Below, in pieces: positions 54,474-62,259 of a stretch of 64,000 bases of DNA; position 1 is the stretch's first letter; each line of letters begins with the position of its first letter. Source of the DNA: JBGLNJ01 sp041300525 (GTDB lineage Bacteria; Chloroflexota; Anaerolineae; Fen-1058). A program made the translations under genes and the position numbers. The DNA lies in assembly GCA_041300525.1 (NCBI GenBank), contig JBGLNJ010000001.1, positions 4,960,001-5,024,000 on the forward strand. The letters run 5' to 3'. Below the pieces are notes generated by a model. The model was not told the origin of the DNA, made no database searches, and saw only the letters and a program-made list of their open reading frames with translations.

Positions 54474-55255
54474 ACGCCTTCTTGGCCGCGTTATGGGCGG
54501 AAGCTCTCAAAGCGTATCGATCCAAAGTGGTCTGGCTAAGCGTTGCCGTGGTCACGCTCCTGCCGCTGGTGGATGGCATGTTTATGCTCATCCTCAAGAA
54601 TCCCGAGCGCGCGAAGGAGATGGGGTTGATCGGCGCCAAAGCCCAGCTCGTCGCGGGCGCCGCTACCTGGCCGAACTTTTTTTACGTGATGATGATGACG
54701 GGCATCGCCGTGGGAATCCTATTCGCCTTTTTAACGGCGTGGGTTTTCGGCCGCGAATTTTCCGACCGCACCGCCAAAGAGTTGCTGGCGCTGCCCACCC
54801 CGCGGGGAACGATCGTGGCGGCCAAGTTCGTCCTGCTGGCCGTCTGGACGCAGGCGCTGGCGCTCTGGATTTTCGGTCTGAGTCTTGTCATCGTCCGCGC
54901 CGTGGATATTCCGGGCGGTTCATCCAATCTGGAAGCGGTCTCCTTCGGATATTTCATGAGCATTGCATTCCTGAACTATCTGCTGATGCCTTGCGCGGCC
55001 TACGTGGCCAGCCTGGGGCGCGGCTACCTGCCGCCGATGGCGTGGATCTTTTTCACGCTGGCATCCGCCCAGTTGCTCCAGGTCATGGGTTGGGGGGAGT
55101 GGTACCCCTGGGCGGTGCCCGCCCTGGTGGCGGAAATGGCCGGGCCGAAAGGCGGCTCCATCGGCGCGCACAGCCTGCTGATGGTGCTGGCGGCGTTCGT
55201 GGCGGGCCTGGCTGCCACCCTCGCCTGGTGGCGCAGCGCCGATCAGACTCGTTGA
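54470..55255 (+). CDS. ABC-2 type transporter permease
   Basis: 261 residues, complete. Six hydrophobic helices: VVWLSVAVVTLLPLVDGMFM, NFFYVMMMTGIAVGILFAFL, ALALWIFGLSLVIVRAV, FMSIAFLNYLLMPCAAYVAS, MAWIFFTLASAQLLQVMGW and LLMVLAAFVAGLAATLAWW. The loop FGREFSDRTAKELLALPTPR after helix 2 is typical. It works with the ATPase encoded just upstream to export a drug, lipid or peptide. Confidence 0.85.
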   Translation: MNAFLAALWAEALKAYRSKVVWLSVAVVTLLPLVDGMFMLILKNPERAKEMGLIGAKAQLVAGAATWPNFFYVMMMTGIAVGILFAFLTAWVFGREFSDRTAKELLALPTPRGTIVAAKFVLLAVWTQALALWIFGLSLVIVRAVDIPGGSSNLEAVSFGYFMSIAFLNYLLMPCAAYVASLGRGYLPPMAWIFFTLASAQLLQVMGWGEWYPWAVPALVAEMAGPKGGSIGAHSLLMVLAAFVAGLAATLAWWRSADQTR

Positions 55256-55333
55256 GTGAATCTGCTCGATTTCAACGCTTCAGTCGTCGCCATGAACTGC
55301 GTTCAGCGCCACCGATGAAAATGTAGGGTGGGC

Positions 55334-55360
55334 GTAGGGCAAGATGCCACCTTGCCCTAC
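55334..55360. repeat. GTAGG...CCTAC palindrome
   Basis: GTAGGGCAAG / CTTGCCCTAC arms with a seven-base centre. It lies 22 bases before the FtsX-like gene start. Confidence 0.75.
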
Positions 55361-55381
55361 ATTTTCAAGTCAGAGGTATTC

Positions 55382-56757
55382 ATGTTCGGCGTTCGATGGT
55401 ACAAAGTATTCAATGATTTATTGAGCAACAAAACGCGCACGGCGTTGATCGTGCTTTCGATTGCGGTGGGACTGTTCGCCATCGGCACGATCGTCAACGC
55501 GCGCGTCATTTTGTCTCAGGATTTGGCTGAAGGGTACGCGGCGATTGCGCCGTCCAGCGGCGTGATCCGCACGGCCCAAACATTTGACGAGGACTTTATC
55601 CGCTCGGTGCGCCAGATGAGCGGCGTGGAGGATGCGGACGCCAGAACGCACCTGTCCATGCGCTTCCAGGTCAAGCGGAACGGCGGGCGCGCAGAGGCCG
55701 TTGGTCAAGATACTGTGTCGCGCTGGCGCGATCTGCAATTGTTCGCCGTTTCCAATTACGACCAGATGCGCGTCAACAAGATTCGGCCCCAGACGGGGGA
55801 CTGGCCGCCGCCCAAGCACGAGATTCTCGTCGAGCGTTCGGGCATGGAATTGATCGGCGCGCAGGTGGGCGACGAGGTGGTGATCGAGATCGGCGACCGC
55901 AAGGTGCGCGAGTTGCGCATCGCGGGCACGGTACACGATCTGGCACAGTTGCCGTCGCCCATTGACGGGACGGCGTATGGCTACGTCTCGTTCGACACAC
56001 TCGAATGGCTGGGCCAGCCGCGCGGCCTGAACGAACTGCACGTTATTGCGCGTGAGGCTCACGACAAGCCGGCGGCGCAACGTGTCATCGGCCAGGTCAA
56101 GGACAAGCTGGAAAAGAGCGGTTACACGATTCCCTTGAGCATGACGGCCGAGCCGGGCCAGCTTCCGCTCAACGATCTCTTGCAGGCGATCTTGATGCTG
56201 CTGGGCGCGTTGGGGTTTCTGTCGCTGTTTCTGAGTGTGTTTCTGATCGTCAACACGGTCTCGGCGCTGGTCACGCAGCAAATCCGGCAGATCGGCATCA
56301 TGAAGGCTGTGGGCGCGCGCGGCGGACAACTCGTGTTCATGTACCTGGCCTTGGCGCTGGTCTATGGCGTGCTGGCGTTGGCGCTGGCTGTGCCGCTGGG
56401 CATGGTGGGCGCGCGCGTTCTCAGCAACTTGATGGCGGGTTTTTTCAACTTTGACCTCACCCGCTTTTACGCGCCGCCGCAGGCCGTTGCGCTCCAGGTC
56501 GTCATCGGTTTGGTTGTGCCCGTGCTGGCGGCGCTCTATCCCGTTTTGAGCGTGCTGCGCGTCACGGCGGCGGACGCCATCAGCAATTATGGCATGAGCA
56601 AAGATGAATACGGGACAGGGTGGATTGACCGATTGCTGACGCCCCGCTCGGCGGCGGCGTATACAACGCTGGCGCTGCGCGTCTTGTCTCGCCCGCTGAT
56701 GCTTTCGCTGCGCAACACGTTCCGGCGCAAAGGGCGGCTGGCGCTCACCCTCATCAA
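55382..56757 (+). CDS. FtsX/MacB-type ABC permease, C-terminal part lost
   Basis: About 458 residues. N-terminal helix LLSNKTRTALIVLSIAVGLF, an extracytoplasmic domain (residues 45-285), then three helices (LLQAILMLLGALGFLSLFLS, QLVFMYLALALVYGVLALAL, AVALQVVIGLVVPVLAALYP) and a basic loop to LSLRNTFRRKGRLALTLI, which starts the second permease repeat. The rest, usually another 300 residues, is replaced by a minus-strand RNase D scrap. The substrate may be lipoproteins or peptides; a partner ATPase is not next to it. Confidence 0.82.
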
Positions 56758-56885
56758 CAGGGCCGGGTCGGTGATGGCGGTGAAATCCTCTGTCAGCCAA
56801 TCGAGCCGGCCGAGGCGATTGAGTTCGCCAGTCATCATGGGATAGATGCCGATCAGGTAACGCACATCGTCGGCGGCATAACGCA
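56757..56885 (-). CDS. Ribonuclease D-like 3'-5' exonuclease, internal scrap
   Basis: About 42 residues: RYAADDVRYLIGIYPMMTGE, then LNRLGRLDWLTEDFTAI. The YAADDVRYL motif is exonuclease motif III (Asp and Tyr) of RNase D. It is fused in frame to the PPDK-like scrap and lacks everything else. Confidence 0.65.
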
Positions 56886-57045
56886 AAAAGGCATCCCAAG
56901 TGCAGACGTGCGTCACTGGCACAGGGAAGCCTTTCCGCATCAGAAATTGCAATTTGCCGGCTTTGCTGCCAACGTTGGGAGCAAGTTGCGCATGGCCTAC
57001 CGGAAACACATACTCCACGTGTCCTGGCTGTATTCTAGACCGCAT
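56885..57045 (-). CDS. PEP/pyruvate-binding (PPDK N-terminal-like) domain, scrap
   Basis: About 53 residues: MRSRIQPGHVEYVFPVGHAQ, LAPNVGSKAGKLQFLMRKGF and PVPVTHVCTWDAFLRY. GSKAGKL...GFPVP..HVCTWDAF is the lead of PEP synthase/pyruvate phosphate dikinase ATP-grasp domains. It runs in frame into the RNase D scrap at the shared residues RY. Confidence 0.6.
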
Positions 57046-57162
57046 ACTCAACCTCGTATCATCTTCATCTGCCCAACAAATCGCTTTAACCATGACAATA
57101 CAGTGAAAGCCACCTGGCAACCTCCACACGCTTGAGCAACTTGTGTGGTGTGGCAACCGTGG

Positions 57163-57996
57163 TCATCTTTTTGCCGTCACCACCGCAAAGCCTACCGCGC
57201 CCGGCCCAATGTGCGCGCCGATGACGGGCGTGATGTCGAGCGAGAGCGTGCTGCCTTTGGGCAACAGATGCTGAACCTGTTGTCGCAATACTTCCGCGCG
57301 CTCTGGCGCGTGGGTGTGCACGATGGCGACCTGCTCGAACGGGGCGAGTTCGCTGAACAGATCAATCAGCCGCCGGGTCGCGCCGCTGGCCGTGCGCACG
57401 CGCTCGACGGTCGGCTTGCCATCGTGCATCCGCAACAGCGGCTTGACCTGGAGCAAAGTGCCCAGACTTGCCACGGCGGCATTCATCCGCCCGCTGCGCT
57501 TGAGGAATTCGAGTGTGTCGAGCGCCGCGAAGACGTAGATACGCTTGATCTGGTCTTCCAGCAACGCCAGGATCTCGCTCATCGTCCGGCCTTCGGCGGC
57601 GGCTTGGGCCGCCTTGAGCACGACGAAGCCCGTGCCCATGCTAAGCTGGCGCGAATCGAGCACCGTCACCTGCGGAAAATCCTTGGCGCACAGGCGGGCC
57701 GTGTCCGCCGTCGCCGTCAGGCTGATGGACATGTGGATGGACAAAATCTCGGTCGCGCTTTCATCCATCAGACGTTGAAAAGTCTGGCAGAACATTTCGG
57801 GATTCGGCGTGGCCGTGGTGGGCGATGGGTTTGAAATCGGCAGGCGCTCGTAAAACTCTTCACGCGTCATCTCGACGCCGTCGAGATAGCCCCGGTCGGG
57901 GAAATTGATGAACAGCGGCACCACGGCAATGCCGTACTGCTCGACGAGGGCTTGCGGTAAATCGCAAGCGCTGTCGGTGACGATTCGAATTGGCAT
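57163..57996 (-). CDS. DegV family fatty-acid-binding protein
   Basis: 277 residues, complete; GGAG precedes the ATG. DegV/FakB fold: IRIVTDSACDLPQALVEQYG, a Thr/Ser pocket SPTTATPNPEMFCQTF, SIHMSISLTATADTARLC, VTVLDSRQLSMGTGFVV, DQIKRIYVFAALDTLEFLKR, GRMNAAVASLGTLLQVKPLL and GAHIGPGAVGFAVV. Such proteins hold a fatty acid; in Firmicutes FakB presents it to the kinase FakA. No FakA-like gene is nearby. Confidence 0.92.
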   Translation of the reverse strand: MPIRIVTDSACDLPQALVEQYGIAVVPLFINFPDRGYLDGVEMTREEFYERLPISNPSPTTATPNPEMFCQTFQRLMDESATEILSIHMSISLTATADTARLCAKDFPQVTVLDSRQLSMGTGFVVLKAAQAAAEGRTMSEILALLEDQIKRIYVFAALDTLEFLKRSGRMNAAVASLGTLLQVKPLLRMHDGKPTVERVRTASGATRRLIDLFSELAPFEQVAIVHTHAPERAEVLRQQVQHLLPKGSTLSLDITPVIGAHIGPGAVGFAVVTAKR

Positions 57997-58052
57997 GAGA
58001 TACTCCTTGCTAAAGCGTCGGGAACACTATACCACATTAAACCATGGGCCGC

Positions 58053-59081
58053 CTAGCGTTTGTCGAACAAATAGTGCGACACCATGTATTCGCTGCCCCG
58101 GCGCAGTGTCCAGGTCTCTTCGCAGGCCATAAAAAACAAACGCCAGTTGACCAGCCACAACGTTTCCTTGTCCGCGCCGTACGCATTGGCCAGGACCTTG
58201 CGCACCTCGACCTGATGCCGGTCGAGCCTGTCCAGCCATGCGCGCAACGTTCGGGCATAGTGCAGGCCGCTCACCCGCCAGTGGCCGGTCAGCGCAAAAT
58301 CGCGTTGAAAGTGCAATAGCAAATCGTCGGACGGCATCAACCCGCCGGCAAAGAACGTTCGCGCCATCCAGTCGCCAGGGTCGTTTGCGTCGAACTCGAA
58401 GGCAAACTCGCGGTGGCAAAAGATGTGTACAAACAGCTTGCCACTTGGTTTGAGGCACGCGGCCAGCCTGGACATCAACCATTCATGGTTCTTGATATGC
58501 TCAAACATTTCGATCGAGACAATGCGATCAAAGCGACGGTCAAGGTTCAAGTGACTCACATCCGCCGTGATGGTTTCAACGGTCTGGATGTTCTGGCGGC
58601 GGCACAGAGCGTCAATATGCTCTTTCTGAGAGCGCGAGTTCGATACGGCCACCACCCGACTGTTGGGATAGTGCTCAGCCACCCACAGGCAAAACGATCC
58701 CCAGCCGCAGCCCAGGTCGAGGATGTCCATACCATCCTGCAATTGCGCGCGCTCGCAGGTTAATTGCAGCATGGCGTCTTCGGCCCGATCAAGCGTGTCA
58801 ACGCCGGGCGGCCACAAGCAGCAACTGTACTTTTTCCGTTTGCCCAGCACGAGTTGAAAGAACTCGGCTGGCACTTCGTAATGTTGCCGGTTCGCCTGGT
58901 CGGCGTCAATCGCAATCGGGCTTTGCCTGAGCCTGGCCAACAGCGCTCGCCGCTCGGCTTCCCGTTCATCCAAGCCGGCCTGATACTTTCGTCTCAGCCC
59001 GAGCTCAAGATTGGCGCGGATACCCAGGCGGATCAGCCAATCCGGCACTCGATTGGTTTCGACCCATTTCATGTACCACAT
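58053..59081 (-). CDS. Cyclopropane-fatty-acid-synthase-type methyltransferase
   Basis: 342 residues from Met 59081 (MWYMKWVETNRVPDWLIRLG), chosen because the sequence upstream belongs to the next gene. The SAM-binding motif DILDLGCGWGSFCLWVAEHY is followed by VVAVSNSRSQKEHIDALC and FDRIVSIEMFEHIKNHEW, with KLFVHIFCHREFAFEFD. It has the CFA/mycolic acid synthase pattern, but the substrate may not be an unsaturated phospholipid. It overlaps closely with a small membrane protein gene just upstream. Confidence 0.85.
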   Translation of the reverse strand: MWYMKWVETNRVPDWLIRLGIRANLELGLRRKYQAGLDEREAERRALLARLRQSPIAIDADQANRQHYEVPAEFFQLVLGKRKKYSCCLWPPGVDTLDRAEDAMLQLTCERAQLQDGMDILDLGCGWGSFCLWVAEHYPNSRVVAVSNSRSQKEHIDALCRRQNIQTVETITADVSHLNLDRRFDRIVSIEMFEHIKNHEWLMSRLAACLKPSGKLFVHIFCHREFAFEFDANDPGDWMARTFFAGGLMPSDDLLLHFQRDFALTGHWRVSGLHYARTLRAWLDRLDRHQVEVRKVLANAYGADKETLWLVNWRLFFMACEETWTLRRGSEYMVSHYLFDKR

Positions 59082-59101
59082 GGGGGCAGCCTGACCTCTT
59101 T

Positions 59102-59385
59102 CTACCTCGCCGTCCTCGAGCCTGACCGCAAGTTGATTCCCCAAGAGACCAACCATCCCGCCAACGACACCGCGATCGCCACAGCCGATGCTGTTACAAC
59201 AGCGGGCAATGCGGCTTGTTTGACCCATATCCCGATCAGCGCCCACACGAGGACGCCCGTAAAGATAGCGTCACGCTGACGGAATGACATGGCGAGCGAT
59301 AGCACAGCCGATACGCCGATCATGATCACGGCCCAGGTAACCGGCGACAGTCCGCCGCCATTCCAGCCCAGCCACACAAGCAGAC
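59102..59385 (-). CDS. Small membrane protein, C-terminal fragment (TspO-like possible)
   Basis: About 93 residues with three hydrophobic helices: VTWAVIMIGVSAVLSLAMSF, AIFTGVLVWALIGIWVKQ and VTASAVAIAVSLAGWLVSWG. The TGVLVWALIGIWVKQ stretch recalls tryptophan-rich sensory protein-like families. The N-terminal side is joined to the jetC fragment. It lies 20 bases before the CFA-type gene on the same strand. Confidence 0.5.
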
Positions 59386-59389
59386 TGGA

Positions 59390-60168
59390 GACATCGAAGT
59401 GCTCGACGGATTTTCCTCGATGCGGCCGAGAGCGTCAATCCGCTCTTTCACGTTGATGGCCAACGCCTCAAAGTGGCGCAGCGTCTCTAATTGATCCTGA
59501 AGCGTTTTCACATCCACCAGGTTTTCGTCCAGCAAATAGTTGTGGACAAACTCGCGGATGTTGGTCAGCGGAGTGAACGCCAGACCCTTGACGATTTTGG
59601 CCGGAAACGTATCTTTGAGTTGACCGAGCCGATTGAGCAAGTGAAAGCGATAATCTTCGACGCGGCTGAACAACTGCGCGCGCCCGCCCGGAGGCAATGC
59701 GACGTGCTCCAGGTGCCGCTTGAACGCGCGCGAGTCGAATAGCTTGCCCGCCTCGCGAAAGAACCAGGCGTCGTCGAGCAGCGCGTTGTGAACGATGAAA
59801 TACATCACGTCCGGCGCGCGGCCATCGGCGTAGGCATCAATCACCGCGCCATGACAAAAGTGCGAGCCATCGGGGTTGCAGAATTCGAGCGCGACGAGGC
59901 CCGTTGCATCGTCGCGCAGGAAGCGTTGGCCTTCCGTGCCCAGTTCGCCGCGCACGTACGAAGCCAGTGTGCGCTTGCCGCCCGCGATGGCAGCCTGATT
60001 GAAGCGAATATCGCGCTGACCGCCGACCAATGCAAATTGCACCGCATCAAGGATGGTGGACTTGCCCACGCCGTTGACGCCGATGAGGTACGTTGTGCCA
60101 TTACAGGTAATAGTGGTGTTTTCAAAGAGATGCCAATTGATGAGGCGAATGCGAGTCAACTGCTTCAT
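59390..60168 (-). CDS. jetC: Wadjet SMC-like ATPase JetC, N-terminal fragment
   Basis: About 258 residues of more than 1000. MKQLTRIRLINWHLFENTTI, Walker A YLIGVNGVGKSTILDAVQFA, RDIRFNQAAIAGGKRTLASY and VRGELGTEGQRFLR are typical of the MksB/JetC head domain. After the head, the coiled coil has hardly begun before the join (LRHFEALAINVKERIDALGR). JetC is the motor that extrudes loops of plasmid DNA. Its start overlaps jetB by four bases. Confidence 0.82.
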
Positions 60169-60830
60169 GCGCCTGCCTCCTGACCATCATTCGCTTCCGC
60201 CGCCCGATACTTGCGCAGCCACGTTTCCATCTCGTCCGCCGATTGGATGGGCAAGATCAGGCGAATCGAGCCGCGCAAACGCAAGCGTGTCTCGCTATTG
60301 CGAACGTCAATCGTGCGCCCATCGAGCGTGTCAATCAGCCCCAACGCGCGCAAGTGGCGCAGGATCGTCTCGTACTGGATCACGCCCAGGTCGCGCTCTT
60401 TGCCGGTGATGGTGCGATACTCTTCCCGCACTTCACCCACCGTCACGACCGGATCGGTCGCCAGGTTGAGCTGCTCGGAGCGTTCCTCGTGGAGCTTGCG
60501 CAGGACGACGATCATGAGCGTCTCGTCCAGCCGATAATGCACGCGGCAATAACTGAACTCGGACACAGCTTGAAAGATGCGGTGGTAATCGTCGTGCAAC
60601 AACTTGAATCCGCAGAGCGCCAGCAGCGTCTCGAAAACCTCACGGTGACGATGAACAAAATAATAGTCGTCCTTGTCAGCCTCAACGTCTTGGTGCAGAA
60701 ACGTCTGGCCCAGCAGCCGATTCACCGCGCGGGGAATATTGCGTCGGGCCTTTTCGGGCAGCGCCGTAGATTCGAGGAGAGTTGCAATATCAAATGGCAT
60801 CTGGTTCTCCATCATCAGGGTTACAGTCAC
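60165..60830 (-). CDS. jetB: Wadjet protein JetB (DUF4194, kleisin-partner KITE-like)
   Basis: 221 residues, complete: PFDIATLLESTALPEKARRN, IPRAVNRLLGQTFLHQDVEA, VHRHREVFETLLALCGFKLL, YHRIFQAVSEFSYCRVHYRL and DETLMIVVLRKLHEERSEQL. This is the DUF4194 winged-helix pattern of JetB/MksE, which binds JetA in the complex. It overlaps jetA and jetC by four bases each, so the three are co-translated. Confidence 0.82.
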   Translation of the reverse strand: MTVTLMMENQMPFDIATLLESTALPEKARRNIPRAVNRLLGQTFLHQDVEADKDDYYFVHRHREVFETLLALCGFKLLHDDYHRIFQAVSEFSYCRVHYRLDETLMIVVLRKLHEERSEQLNLATDPVVTVGEVREEYRTITGKERDLGVIQYETILRHLRALGLIDTLDGRTIDVRNSETRLRLRGSIRLILPIQSADEMETWLRKYRAAEANDGQEAGA

Positions 60831-62070
60831 AACTTGACCAACTCGAACGGCATGACCTGGTACGATCCAATCGTCACTGGCTCGCCAGATGTGACCTCAA
60901 GCCCATAATTCACATCGGGGTGGTAACTGAACGCCATCGCGTAAATCAGACGCGGCACATCGGCCAGGGCATCGGGCGGCAATTCAGTGACATGAACGCG
61001 GCGATGGCCGTTGAAAAATCGGCAGACAAAGCGATTGACCTTGTCCGGCGTGAGACTCTGTGCGAGTTCCAGGAGTGTGGCAGCGCGCAACGTGGCAACG
61101 TCGAGCGGGTGCAGCGAGGGCGAACGAATAACCTGCGGATCGAACGGCGCGCGACGTTGCGGCGGTGTGTAAAAGCTGTTGCCGTCGGGCAGACGGATCG
61201 GATCGAGTTGCAGGCCGGGCGCATCGTCAGGCAAAGCGACCAACCCTCTTTCTTGCAGCTCGGCCAATCGCCGGGCCAAACTTGTCAGCCGATCTTTGAA
61301 ACTGCCGTCTGCGCTGATGAGCTGGTAGCGAATCTGCCGCAGCGACGTGCGCAGATATTGCGCGTGCCGGCGATCAATCTCGTCCAGCAGCGGGTCGAGG
61401 CTTTCGAGTTGTTGGATGATGAAGCGGATATAATGCGTGATTTCGCCCGACGCCTGCGCCGGAGAAAGTCGCGCCTGTGTCGCCAGTTCGTCGGCGGCGC
61501 GGTCAAGCCAATCGGCATCGGCTTGCCAGGTTTGCAACTGGTTGACAATGTCACGCCGGTAACGCGAGACGTGATCGGAGGTCTTGAGCGCGTGATACGC
61601 CGGGCCGAGCGTGGCGGCGTAGTCATCGTACTGCAAGCGCAGCAGATCGGCCACGTCACGTCCGCGCGTCGCACGCTCGATGTAACGGCGAATGTTGTGG
61701 TTGAGTTCATTCAACCCACGCACCACCTGCCGCACGTTCTCGTAAGCCTGCGTCAGCGCCAGCGATGGCGCAAAGCCTTCGCCTTCGTGCGTGAGCAATT
61801 GATGAACCGTGTACAGTTGGCCCGTGTACTCGCGCGGCTTTTGCTCCTGAATCGCGCGCAGGGCTTCGAGCAGAGTGAAAGCGTAATCGGGCAGGATGAT
61901 GTACTCGGTGTAATCGGCGTGCTGCTCACGTTCAACCCAACCGGTTTCGACCAAGCGGCGCAGCAAATAGCCGGCGTAATCTTGCGGCGTAGATTGGCCG
62001 GTGAGCGATGGCACGTCAGCGGAGACGTCAGTTTCTCCGCTCTCTTGATCCATTGCCATCGCCACCTGGT
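60827..62070 (-). CDS. jetA: Wadjet protein JetA (DUF5716-like, kleisin/MksF-like), N-terminus lost
   Basis: About 414 residues. It begins within the protein (AMDQESGETDVSADVPSLTG) because the upstream side is joined to a dehydratase scrap. It continues DYAGYLLRRLVETGWVEREQ, DYAFTLLEALRAIQEQ, LNHNIRRYIERATRGRDVAD, SRYRRDIVNQL and LESLDPLLDEIDRRHAQYLR. These are the winged-helix and long-helix features of JetA. Order jetA-jetB-jetC matches Wadjet loci; jetD (the nuclease) is not in the window. Confidence 0.8.
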
Positions 62071-62199
62071 ACACCACGCGACCTTTCTTTCGCCGGTCTT
62101 GGAAGCGCCATCAAGCTCCAAATAGTAATCGGCCATAAACTTTTTCATAGGCTCGCCGGCCTTGATCGTTTTCCGGGCGGCTTTTCTTTCATCGGCCAT
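62070..62199 (-). CDS. 2-hydroxyacyl-CoA dehydratase/benzoyl-CoA reductase subunit, N-terminal scrap
   Basis: About 43 residues: MADERKAARKTIKAGEPMKK, then FMADYYLELDGASKTGERKV and AWCT. This is the beginning of the HgdB/BcrB-BcrC family, whose first cluster-binding Cys follows AW. AGGAG precedes the ATG. It lies 60 bases downstream of the dehydrogenase/hydratase fusion on the same strand, a likely shared pathway. Confidence 0.7.
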
Positions 62200-62231
62200 T
62201 GGTATTTCTCCTAGACTGTTATATGGTGAAG

Positions 62232-62256
62232 CGCGCGCGAAGCGTGCGCGCTTCGC
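62232..62256. repeat. GC-rich palindrome after the fusion gene
   Basis: CGCGAAGCG / CGCTTCGCG arms with a short centre. It stands between the fusion gene stop and the dehydratase scrap. No T run follows on the gene's strand. Confidence 0.55.
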
Positions 62257-62259
62257 GTT

